Origin: Streptococcus cristatus ATCC 51100
Lineage (GTDB): Bacteria > Bacillota > Bacilli > Lactobacillales > Streptococcaceae
Length of the DNA stretch: 64,000 nt
Assembly (NCBI RefSeq): GCF_011612585.1
Contig: NZ_CP050133.1
Coordinates: 1,666,001 to 1,730,000, forward strand
Reading direction: 5' to 3'
A program made the position numbers and the translations under genes. Below are positions 28,771 through 35,309 of the stretch, one piece after another. The notes below the pieces were generated by a model. It was not told where the DNA came from and ran no database searches. It saw nothing but the letters and a program-made list of their open reading frames with translations. Position 1 is the stretch's first letter. Each line of letters opens with the position of its first letter.

Positions 28771-29046
28771 ATGAAATTTTCAAATCTTATGCTGTTCACA
28801 GGTGCCGCCTGGACCAGCTACCGATTGGTCAAAAACCGGAAGACAATTAGCCAAGAAGTCGTCGAAACATCTGATATCCTAGATAAAATTCAGGATAATT
28901 TAGCTAACATCCAGCACAATCTCGCCATTATCCAAGAACAGCGAGACAATATCAAGGAAATGGCTCAGGACTTGACTTACAAATACAAGATTTTTGAGAA
29001 ACAAGCCCAAGCTCAAATCACGCAAATACAGGACATCTGGCAATAG
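28771..29046 (+). CDS. Small conserved hypothetical protein, helical
   Basis: 91 residues with an AAGGAGG ribosome-binding site. A short hydrophobic N-terminus (SNLMLFTGAAWTSYRLV) precedes a long polar helix (ILDKIQDNLANIQHNLAII) that reads as a coiled coil. It is probably membrane-tethered. No function is recognised. It is the second gene of the hit transcript and ends at a strong terminator. Confidence 0.8.
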   Translation: MKFSNLMLFTGAAWTSYRLVKNRKTISQEVVETSDILDKIQDNLANIQHNLAIIQEQRDNIKEMAQDLTYKYKIFEKQAQAQITQIQDIWQ

Positions 29047-29066
29047 AATTCCCCTCTCATAACAAG

Positions 29067-29097
29067 AAAAACCATGGACACAGCCATGGTTTTTTTC
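29067..29097 (+). terminator. Terminator of the hit operon
   Basis: AAAACCATGG and CCATGGTTTTTTT form a stem with a short loop and a seven-T tail. Confidence 0.9.
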
Positions 29098-29146
29098 ATA
29101 TTTGAGAGATAAAAACTTCAATCAAAACTTATCAACTATTCTTCCT

Positions 29147-30502
29147 TTAGTCCTTTCTCAAGAATTGATCCAAGTAATAGTCAAAGTAAGTTTTGCTTCC
29201 TGTGATGACTACTGCACGACCTTCAATACCATAACGTATCTTCTTGGCTTGGGCATCCGTTAAGCTTATTTCAGCTTCAACCTTAAAGAAGTTGCCTTTT
29301 TCCGTTTTCGTCGCATTGTTGTCAATGTTTGAAATTTTAGATTTGAGAACAAATTCTTTATTATTTCCATCCATTGCAGTGAAACGCAGAGTCTCACCTT
29401 TTTTCAGACTAGCAACATCTTTTGAGGTCACATAGGTTGTGATAACGACCTTTTTTTCCTTGGTCAAAACAGGATACAATTGAGCAAGCAACTTCCCTTC
29501 AGGAACCAGATTCGCTCCTGCTGTTTCAGGATTTAGGTGGAGAATACCATCTTCAGTTGCTGTGATCACGCCCTTTTGAGTAATACCACCTTGCACCTTG
29601 AGATTGTTTTCAACTTCTAAAATCTTTTGATTCAAGGCCGTCAATTCTTGACCAACTTTAGTCAACTGCTGAGCTTTCAAAGACTCAAGCTGGCTATCCA
29701 AGCTACCAGAATAGGCTTGCTGAGCACCGGAACCTGCATACTGCACTCGATAGCCCGAAAGAGCTGATTCAAACTGGGAAATCTGATTGTCAATCTGCGA
29801 CAGAACTTGACTCTTTAGCTGACCTTGACTATCAGCAGCAGCTTGCGCCTCATAAGCCTGATAAATGCTATAACCAGCATTAGTCGAAGGGACACTTGTC
29901 CCATTTTGGATAGCATTTCTAAGGGTCTGATAATCTGCTAATTTGGCATTTGTTTCATTGATCAGATTCCCCAGCTCTGCTTGTGAATTGCTAGCTGCTG
30001 AATTTTGAGAAGCAATGGTCGAATTTTGCTGTTCGGTATTACTACGGATACTCGCAGCTTGGTTCTTATAATCATTAAATGCTTGCTCATAGCCGAAGCG
30101 ATCCTCTCCTGAAAACTGGCTAGTCCCCGTCTTCAGACTTTCTTGCAGCAGCTCCAACTGACGTTTTTGCTCCTTCAAGCTTTCTACTTGAGAGGAGAAG
30201 GTTTCTTTTTGAGTATTTTCGCTATCAGACTTATACTGAACTAAAAGATCCCCTTTTTTAACAACCTTGTTTTCCTTCAAATTATTAGTGACAATGGCAT
30301 TGTTACTGGTTGATTGGATGTTAGCCAGAATCTTGCTAGGTTCAATAGAAGCACCTGAAGTAATAGTGATTTCTTTTTTAGCAAAGAGGGAGAATAAGAC
30401 CACAAAAATCAACAAGAAGAAAGTCGGTAAAATCACGCGCACAGAAAAGCTAGAATATCTACGGTTATAAAATTCGGCACTCTCTAAGTAATGTTCTTCC
30501 AT
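29147..30502 (-). CDS. comB: Peptide export accessory protein ComB
   Basis: 451-residue HlyD-family protein that works with the ComA ABC exporter. One N-terminal membrane segment (VILPTFFLLIFVVLFSLFA), a lipoyl-like half (KILANIQSTSNNAIV, VVKKGDLLVQY), a long coiled-coil centre (about 90-290), then the second half-motif (ATEDGILHLNPET). Sequence and length are close to pneumococcal ComB, which helps export the competence pheromone CSP. It starts 14 bp after comA. Paralogous BlpB-type proteins are similar, so the name rests on the ComB-like N-terminus (LESAEFYNRRY). Confidence 0.88.
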   Translation of the reverse strand: MEEHYLESAEFYNRRYSSFSVRVILPTFFLLIFVVLFSLFAKKEITITSGASIEPSKILANIQSTSNNAIVTNNLKENKVVKKGDLLVQYKSDSENTQKETFSSQVESLKEQKRQLELLQESLKTGTSQFSGEDRFGYEQAFNDYKNQAASIRSNTEQQNSTIASQNSAASNSQAELGNLINETNAKLADYQTLRNAIQNGTSVPSTNAGYSIYQAYEAQAAADSQGQLKSQVLSQIDNQISQFESALSGYRVQYAGSGAQQAYSGSLDSQLESLKAQQLTKVGQELTALNQKILEVENNLKVQGGITQKGVITATEDGILHLNPETAGANLVPEGKLLAQLYPVLTKEKKVVITTYVTSKDVASLKKGETLRFTAMDGNNKEFVLKSKISNIDNNATKTEKGNFFKVEAEISLTDAQAKKIRYGIEGRAVVITGSKTYFDYYLDQFLRKD

Positions 30503-30516
30503 CTTCTTTCTCCTTT

Positions 30517-32670
30517 CTAACTATTCACCAGATGAGCATAGAAGCCATCCTGAGCAACCAACTCTTCATGTGTTCCTTGCTCCACGATTTCACCCTTGTC
30601 CAGAACAACCACTTTTTCAGATCGCTCCGCAATGGTCAATCGATGGGCAATGAAAATAATGGTCTTGTCCAACTCCAAAAGGTTGTCAATAATCTTTTTC
30701 TCTGTCAAGATATCCAGATTGCTGGTCGCCTCATCAAGGATCAAAACAGGAGCATCTGTCAAAAGAGCCCGAGCCAAGGCCAAGCGCTGACGCTGACCAC
30801 CTGAAATTCCTGAACCATCCGATGTCAATTCTGTTTGGTAATTCAAAGGCATCCGTTCAATATCTTCACGAATTTCTGCAATTTCCAACGCCCGAATGAT
30901 TTCTTTCTGAGTCGTTCCGGGCTTGGCACCTAGGAGAACATTCTCCAAGATGGTACCATTAAAAACATAAGGCTGTTGCGGCAAGTAATTGATATGACGG
31001 CGCAAGACATGCTTGTCAATCTGATTGAGGTTGATATTATTAACCAGAATTTCTCCCTCGTTTGGATCGTAAAAGTTCACGATCATCTTGGCAAGAGTCG
31101 TCTTTCCAGAACCAGAAATTCCTACAAAGGCCACCTTGCTGCCTCTTTCAATGGTCAAATTAATATCCGACAGAACGTTTCGTCCATAGCCATACTTGTA
31201 GCTGACATTTCTCAACTCAATGTCGCCCTTGGTCATGCTCAAATCACGGATCGCTTTTTTATCCATAAATTCAGAGTCAACCAGATAAACCTCGTTCAAG
31301 CGATTATTGGCAACTTGTGCAGTCTGAAGCTTGGTCTGTAAATTGATAATATTTTCCAGCGGATTTGTGAAATAAACCAACAAAGTATTATAAGTAATCA
31401 ACTGCCCCAAGGTCATTTTATTGTCCATTACCAAAAGAGCTCCCATCCAAAGGATTGCAACATTCAGCAAGAGCTGAGCCGTCTTCTTCAAACCGATTTG
31501 GATATTCTCCATTCGACTATAAGTAAATGATTTCTTTAGATAGTCAACAAATTCTCTATCAATTTTTTGATAGCGGAAATCTTCACTTGTCAAGGATTTG
31601 ATCGTCTCAATACCATTGATATCTTCGATAATGGAAGAAGACAGGATGGCATTGGATTCCATCGTATCGCGATTCATTTTTTCAAATGGCTTCATGAAGG
31701 CAAAAATCACGACGATATAGATTGGCAGCGAGAGCAAACTGATAAAGAACAAATAGAAGTTTTGTGAGAACAAAACAATTGCCATAACGACAACGATAGA
31801 GACATCCAAAAAGATGGACAGAATGGTGCTGGCCAAGGCATCAATGATACTATTGGCATCGTTGAAGCGCGATACGATTTCCCCTGTCCTTCTCGTCGCA
31901 AAAAAAGACATCGGTAGATGAAAGACATGCTTAATATAGGACAAAATCACATCAATCGAAAGGCGTTGGCCTAAAATAAGAAGCAGATAGCTCTGAGCAT
32001 AAGTTAGGACCTGTTGCAAAATGTAGACAACTATTAGACCGAGAGAAATAATTCCTAAGGTATTCCTCATCTGATTCGGTACGTAAGTATCAATAATCCC
32101 CTGCATGTAGTAAGAGCCCACGATATTGATAATCGTCACCAGCATCGTTGCAATAACGATATTGGCAATCAGTCCCTTTTGTTTCATTAAAATCGGAACA
32201 AAAGACCAGAGACCGTTTTTCTTTTCCTTGTGTGGTCTATATTCTGGCGCTGGGGCGATGAAAATAGAGACACCTGTCCACTCTTGCGCAAACTGTTCCT
32301 TAGAAAGCTTGGTCATTTTAACAGCCGGATCTGGATCCGCAATATAAACCGAATGTTTATCGTGCCCAGTCACAACATAATAGTGAAGCAATTTCTTGTC
32401 TTTGATAACATGGGCGATAAAAGGATAAACGATGCCCTTCATGTCAAATAAAGACATATCCGCTTTAAAGGCTCGTGTTTCAAAACCTAACTCTTCCGAA
32501 ACCTTCACTAGCCCAAAAGCAGTTGTTCCTCTTAAAGTTGTCTTGGCCATTTCACGCAAACTAGCCAAAGAATAATAGGAACCATAATAGCCATATATCA
32601 TGGCCAGCGCTGCTACACCACAATCTCTCGCGTCAACTTGAGCCCTATAATGACGCTTTGTAAATCTCAT
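30517..32670 (-). CDS. comA: Peptide-cleaving ABC exporter ComA
   Basis: Removes double-glycine leaders and exports the mature peptide. The start is the ATG at 32670 (AGGAG 5-6 bases upstream), giving 717 residues, the pneumococcal ComA length; an ORF extension to 32727 has no ribosome-binding site. Order: C39 peptidase (Cys17 in DARDCGVAAL, His in YYVVTGH, Asp in YIADPDP), six membrane segments (about 160-440), ATPase with Walker A GISGSGKTT, signature ISGGQRQRLALAR, Walker B LILDEATSNLD and H-loop FIAHRL. It lies downstream of two double-glycine peptide genes that are plausible cargo. It probably also exports the competence pheromone, whose gene is not in the window. Confidence 0.9.
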   Translation of the reverse strand: MRFTKRHYRAQVDARDCGVAALAMIYGYYGSYYSLASLREMAKTTLRGTTAFGLVKVSEELGFETRAFKADMSLFDMKGIVYPFIAHVIKDKKLLHYYVVTGHDKHSVYIADPDPAVKMTKLSKEQFAQEWTGVSIFIAPAPEYRPHKEKKNGLWSFVPILMKQKGLIANIVIATMLVTIINIVGSYYMQGIIDTYVPNQMRNTLGIISLGLIVVYILQQVLTYAQSYLLLILGQRLSIDVILSYIKHVFHLPMSFFATRRTGEIVSRFNDANSIIDALASTILSIFLDVSIVVVMAIVLFSQNFYLFFISLLSLPIYIVVIFAFMKPFEKMNRDTMESNAILSSSIIEDINGIETIKSLTSEDFRYQKIDREFVDYLKKSFTYSRMENIQIGLKKTAQLLLNVAILWMGALLVMDNKMTLGQLITYNTLLVYFTNPLENIINLQTKLQTAQVANNRLNEVYLVDSEFMDKKAIRDLSMTKGDIELRNVSYKYGYGRNVLSDINLTIERGSKVAFVGISGSGKTTLAKMIVNFYDPNEGEILVNNINLNQIDKHVLRRHINYLPQQPYVFNGTILENVLLGAKPGTTQKEIIRALEIAEIREDIERMPLNYQTELTSDGSGISGGQRQRLALARALLTDAPVLILDEATSNLDILTEKKIIDNLLELDKTIIFIAHRLTIAERSEKVVVLDKGEIVEQGTHEELVAQDGFYAHLVNS

Positions 32671-32750
32671 ACAAACTCCTTTATTCACAAAAGTGTAAAT
32701 TTGCTTTTTATGGAGAGCGACCCTCACATAAAAACTCCTAATTAGTAAAC

Positions 32751-32778
32751 ATACTATTCAACACAAACTGCTTGTCAA
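32751..32778 (-). promoter_or_regulatory. comAB promoter
   Basis: Minus strand: perfect TTGACA (32778-32773), 16 bp, TAGTAT (32756-32751), about 80 bp ahead of the comA start. It separates comAB from the peptide genes, which end at their own terminator. I could not identify a ComE box with the expected repeat spacing. Confidence 0.55.
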
Positions 32779-32967
32779 CTTTATCCATAGCGGTTCTCTC
32801 TAATAAAAACAAGTATAAATTAGGGAAAGAACTTTCATAACAAGCAAAAAATAGATATCTCTATCATACACTAATGTGGCGTATTTTTCCAATGGTATCA
32901 GTCGTTTTACTCTATATAAGCACAAAATTACTTAAAAAACAGACATAATGTAACTTTTACACTAAAA

Positions 32968-33001
32968 AGCCTCTTGTCCAAATCAAGACGAACAAGAGGC
33001 T
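32968..33001 (-). terminator. Terminator of the double-glycine peptide operon
   Basis: AGCCTCTTGT (32968-32977) pairs with ACAAGAGGCT (32992-33001). On the minus strand the stem is followed by TTTTTAG. It sits 20 bp past the second peptide gene. Confidence 0.85.
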
Positions 33002-33021
33002 CTATGTCGAAACAAAAAATA

Positions 33022-33282
33022 TTAGTTAAAAACGTCTGGGCTTGCAGCACCACCGTTGTTAGCGCCACCACGATTGCTAGAGCCAGAACGTGATCCAAAT
33101 CTAGAACGAATACGACCATATGCACGAATAGCAAGTCCACGTACAGTGCGACCAACTTCACGACCGATATCAAATACGGCACGTACAAGGTCACCACCGA
33201 CCCATCCACCTTCTACTTCAACCAATTCAGCTTCAGTAAGAGGCATAAATTTTTGATCTAATGATTTAAAATCTTTGTTCAT
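33022..33282 (-). CDS. Double-glycine leader peptide, Arg-rich (putative bacteriocin or signal)
   Basis: 86 residues. AAGGTGA sits 6 bases before the ATG at 33282; an in-frame GTG at 33291 overlaps no useful ribosome-binding site. The leader ends PLTEAELVEVEGG (26 residues), a classical ComA/BlpA-type cleavage site. The predicted mature 60-mer starts WVGGDLVRAVFDIGREVGR. It has 10 Arg, no Lys and no Cys, and ends in a Gly/Ser/Asn-rich tail. An amphipathic Arg helix plus a flexible tail is unlike the usual Gly-zipper class IIb bacteriocins. Second gene after the ComR-box promoter, 206 bp from the first peptide start. No immunity gene is recognised beside it. Confidence 0.75.
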   Translation of the reverse strand: MNKDFKSLDQKFMPLTEAELVEVEGGWVGGDLVRAVFDIGREVGRTVRGLAIRAYGRIRSRFGSRSGSSNRGGANNGGAASPDVFN

Positions 33283-33314
33283 AAAATTCACCTTCTTCTA
33301 TTTAAAATATTAAA

Positions 33315-33488
33315 TTAGCTGAAAAGTCCTACTAAGAAGCCTGAAACCAATGAGCCACCCAAAATAGCCAATGATACTGTGAAAATGTCAACAGGGATAC
33401 CATAGAATGCCCATCCACCGTCGATCATCATCATTTCTTCTTCAGTCAACGCAGCAAATTGGTTGTCCATCATAGCAAAGTTTTCCAT
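33315..33488 (-). CDS. Double-glycine leader peptide, hydrophobic (putative bacteriocin)
   Basis: 57 residues from the ATG at 33488, preceded by AAAAGGAG; the longer in-frame ORF lacks a ribosome-binding site. The leader is 25 residues ending LTEEEMMMIDGG. The 32-residue mature part starts WAFYGIPVD and continues with a strongly hydrophobic, glycine-containing stretch (LAILGGSLVSGFLVGLFS) that could span a membrane and resembles pore-forming peptides. Both mature peptides begin with Trp directly after Gly-Gly, suggesting they are a pair. First gene of the two-peptide operon apart from an 18-codon leader ORF. Confidence 0.8.
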   Translation of the reverse strand: MENFAMMDNQFAALTEEEMMMIDGGWAFYGIPVDIFTVSLAILGGSLVSGFLVGLFS

Positions 33489-33504
33489 ATGTGTTCTCCT
33501 TTTT

Positions 33505-33561
33505 TTACAAGGTTTCCTTAACCTTGTTAATATATTGTTTGCGGTCAGTTTTTTCAAACAT
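33505..33561 (-). CDS. Possible 18-codon leader ORF of the peptide operon
   Basis: ATG at 33561, 15 bases after the -10 box, then 18 codons (MFEKTDRKQYINKVKETL) and TAA. The stop is 16 bases ahead of the first peptide gene's start. The ribosome-binding site is weak (GGTG, about 11 bases upstream). Its last third forms the hairpin at 33507-33527. The product lacks the aromatic (WW) end of ComS/XIP precursors. It may be a leader peptide or chance. Confidence 0.3.
   Translation of the reverse strand: MFEKTDRKQYINKVKETL
33507..33527 (-). other. Hairpin ahead of the first peptide gene
   Basis: ACAAGGTT and AACCTTGT (8-bp arms, 5-base loop) lie directly before the AAAAAAAGGAG ribosome-binding site. 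No U-run follows, so it is not a terminator. It may stabilise the mRNA or affect initiation. Confidence 0.4.
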
Positions 33562-33576
33562 TGACTCAACACCTAT

Positions 33577-33624
33577 ATTATACAACAACCATATGTGGTT
33601 CAACATGACATTGATGTCATGTTG
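33577..33624 (-). promoter_or_regulatory. ComR-box-type palindrome and -10 of the peptide operon
   Basis: A perfect palindrome with 11-bp arms, CAACATGACAT (33601-33611) and ATGTCATGTTG (33614-33624), has a 2-base centre. It fits the ECom/ComR consensus AACANGACA, N4, TGTCNTGTT at every fixed position (33602-33623). On the minus strand a perfect TATAAT (33582-33577) follows exactly 19 bp after the box, and there is no -35. This is the architecture of ComR-activated sigX and comS promoters. The regulator is not encoded in this window. Confidence 0.75.
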
Positions 33625-33697
33625 AGAAGAAAAATGTGTAATTTTTTTATAATATTTGAAATATCCTCTTTTTCCCATTTTCCCTAGTTTCATTTTG

Positions 33698-33706
33698 TGG
33701 TACAAT
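33698..33706 (+). promoter_or_regulatory. rnhC extended -10 promoter close to the start codon
   Basis: TGG followed by TACAAT (33701-33706) forms an extended -10 whose last base is 7 bp ahead of the rnhC ATG (33714). Transcription would start at or next to the ATG. Confidence 0.5.
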
Positions 33707-33713
33707 AGGGGCT

Positions 33714-34598
33714 ATGGAAAGTATAACTTTAAGTCCTAAACGAGCAGAAATTGAGGCTTTTGTCCAGAAATATCAAGACAAGCTTGTGCCTAGTAAAAAT
33801 CAGTATATCCAATATCTACTGAAATTGAACCAGGCAACTGTCAGTATCTATACTTCTGGCAAGGTTCTTTTCCAAGGAGAAAAAGCTGGTCACTATGCTG
33901 CTTTTTTCGGCCATCAAGCCGAGGAAGCCAGCAAGACTTCTCAGAAGATCTCCCTTATAGGTACGGATGAGGTCGGAAATGGCTCTTACTTTGGTGGTTT
34001 AGCAGTTGTTGCTTCCTTTGTCAGTCCAGAACAGCACGCTTTCTTGTGTAAGTTGGGCGTGGGCGATTCGAAGGCCTTGACCGACCTTAAGATTCGGCAA
34101 CTGGCACCGATTTTGAAAAAGGAAATCCAACATCAGGCTCTGCTCCTGTCTCCAGAAAAATATAACGAAGTGATTGCCTCTGGTTACAATGCTGTGTCTG
34201 TCAAGGTGGCTCTTCACAATCAAGCCATTTATCTGCTATTGCAAAAAGGTTTAACACCAGAAAAAATCGTCATTGACGCCTTTACCAGTCAGCAGAATTA
34301 TGACAAATACCTACAAAATGAAAAGAATCATTTTCCAAATCCCGTTAGCCTCATCGAGAAAGCGGAAGGAAAGTTTCTAGCTGTCGCTGTTAGCTCCATT
34401 ATCGCTCGCGACCTCTTCCTGGAAAATCTGGAAAATCTGAGCCAAGAGCTTGGCTATACCCTTCCGAGTGGAGCTGGAAGCAAGAGCGACCAGGTTGCTA
34501 GCCAAATACTCCAAGCCTATGGAATGGCTGGCCTCCAGCATACCGCTAAACTTCATTTTAAAAATACAGAAAAAGCTAAAAAGCTCTTAGAAAGGTAG
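33714..34598 (+). CDS. rnhC: Ribonuclease HIII
   Basis: Cleaves RNA in RNA-DNA hybrids such as R-loops. 294 residues with the N-terminal TBP-like substrate-binding domain (about 1-80) and a type 2 RNase H core: [18 protein letters not shown] (catalytic Asp and Glu), VGDSKALTD and [14 protein letters not shown]. It precedes lepB by 3 bp. It starts about 90 bp from the ComR-box palindrome on the opposite strand. No proper Shine-Dalgarno; probably leaderless. Confidence 0.95.
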   Translation: MESITLSPKRAEIEAFVQKYQDKLVPSKNQYIQYLLKLNQATVSIYTSGKVLFQGEKAGHYAAFFGHQAEEASKTSQKISLIGTDEVGNGSYFGGLAVVASFVSPEQHAFLCKLGVGDSKALTDLKIRQLAPILKKEIQHQALLLSPEKYNEVIASGYNAVSVKVALHNQAIYLLLQKGLTPEKIVIDAFTSQQNYDKYLQNEKNHFPNPVSLIEKAEGKFLAVAVSSIIARDLFLENLENLSQELGYTLPSGAGSKSDQVASQILQAYGMAGLQHTAKLHFKNTEKAKKLLER

Positions 34599-34601
34599 AC
34601 T

Positions 34602-35234
34602 ATGAAAAACAAACGCTTTGACTTCCGTGCCTTCCTCAAGGAGTGGGGAGTCTTTACCCTGATTATCTCTGTTATCTTACTCACTCGCTGGCTACTCTGG
34701 GCACCTGTCAAGGTAGACGGCCACTCTATGGACCCAACCTTAGCAAATGGGGAGTATCTGATGGTTTTGAAACACCAGTCCATTGATCGTTTCGATATTG
34801 TCGTAGCCTCTGAACAGGATGACGATGGCAAAAAGAAAGAAGTCGTCAAGCGAGTCATTGGCCTTCCGGGCGATACCATTCAGTACGAAAACGACACCCT
34901 TTATATCAATGGTAAAAAAACTGACGAATCTTACTTAACAGAATACATCAAGAAATTCAAAAAGGACAAGCTCCAATCTACTTATGTAGGCAAGGATTAT
35001 ACGGACAACGGAACTTTCTTCCGCAAGCTTGCCTCTCAAGCCCAGGCCTTTACCGTGGACAAGGAAGGTAGCCCCGTCTTTACCATCAAACTCCTAGATG
35101 ATGAGTACCTGCTTTTAGGTGACGATCGCATTGTATCCAAGGATAGCCGGCAGGTCGGTGCCTTTAAATCCAGTCAGATTCAAGGCGAAGCTAAATTCCG
35201 TATCTGGCCAATCCTACCTTTCAAGACTTACTAA
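34602..35234 (+). CDS. lepB: Signal peptidase I
   Basis: Membrane serine protease that removes signal peptides after Sec export. 210 residues. One N-terminal membrane helix (VFTLIISVILLTRWLLW) precedes the Ser box GHSMDPTLANGEY (catalytic Ser) and the Lys box KRVIGLPGDTI (catalytic Lys). LLGDDRIVSKDSRQVG is box E. Overlaps the rnhC transcript closely and ends at a hairpin. Confidence 0.96.
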   Translation: MKNKRFDFRAFLKEWGVFTLIISVILLTRWLLWAPVKVDGHSMDPTLANGEYLMVLKHQSIDRFDIVVASEQDDDGKKKEVVKRVIGLPGDTIQYENDTLYINGKKTDESYLTEYIKKFKKDKLQSTYVGKDYTDNGTFFRKLASQAQAFTVDKEGSPVFTIKLLDDEYLLLGDDRIVSKDSRQVGAFKSSQIQGEAKFRIWPILPFKTY

Positions 35235-35254
35235 TACTTAAGAGTATACCCCCT

Positions 35255-35293
35255 CCAAACTCAGTTGACTACTCAGCTGGGTTTGCTTTTTAA
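35255..35293 (+). terminator. Terminator after lepB
   Basis: AACTCAG and CTGGGTT pair with one G-U pair around a short loop and are followed by TGCTTTTT. It overlaps the region just upstream of recD2 (start 35310), so partial readthrough is possible. Confidence 0.6.
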
Positions 35294-35309
35294 AGAGCAT
35301 ATATAAATA

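Noticed and set aside
32671..32727. Longer comA start at 32727
   Set aside because: The ATG at 32670 has AGGAG and gives the exact ComA family length and N-terminus.
32738..32788. 16-codon ORF in the comAB leader
   Set aside because: Weak ribosome-binding site, no terminator or family resemblance; likely chance.
32860..32900. CATT repeats upstream of comAB as a possible ComE box
   Set aside because: Repeat period is about 18 bp, not the roughly 21 bp expected for ComE-type direct repeats.
33562..33705. Upstream extension of the 18-codon leader ORF through the ComR-box palindrome
   Set aside because: It would start upstream of the operon promoter and has no ribosome-binding site.
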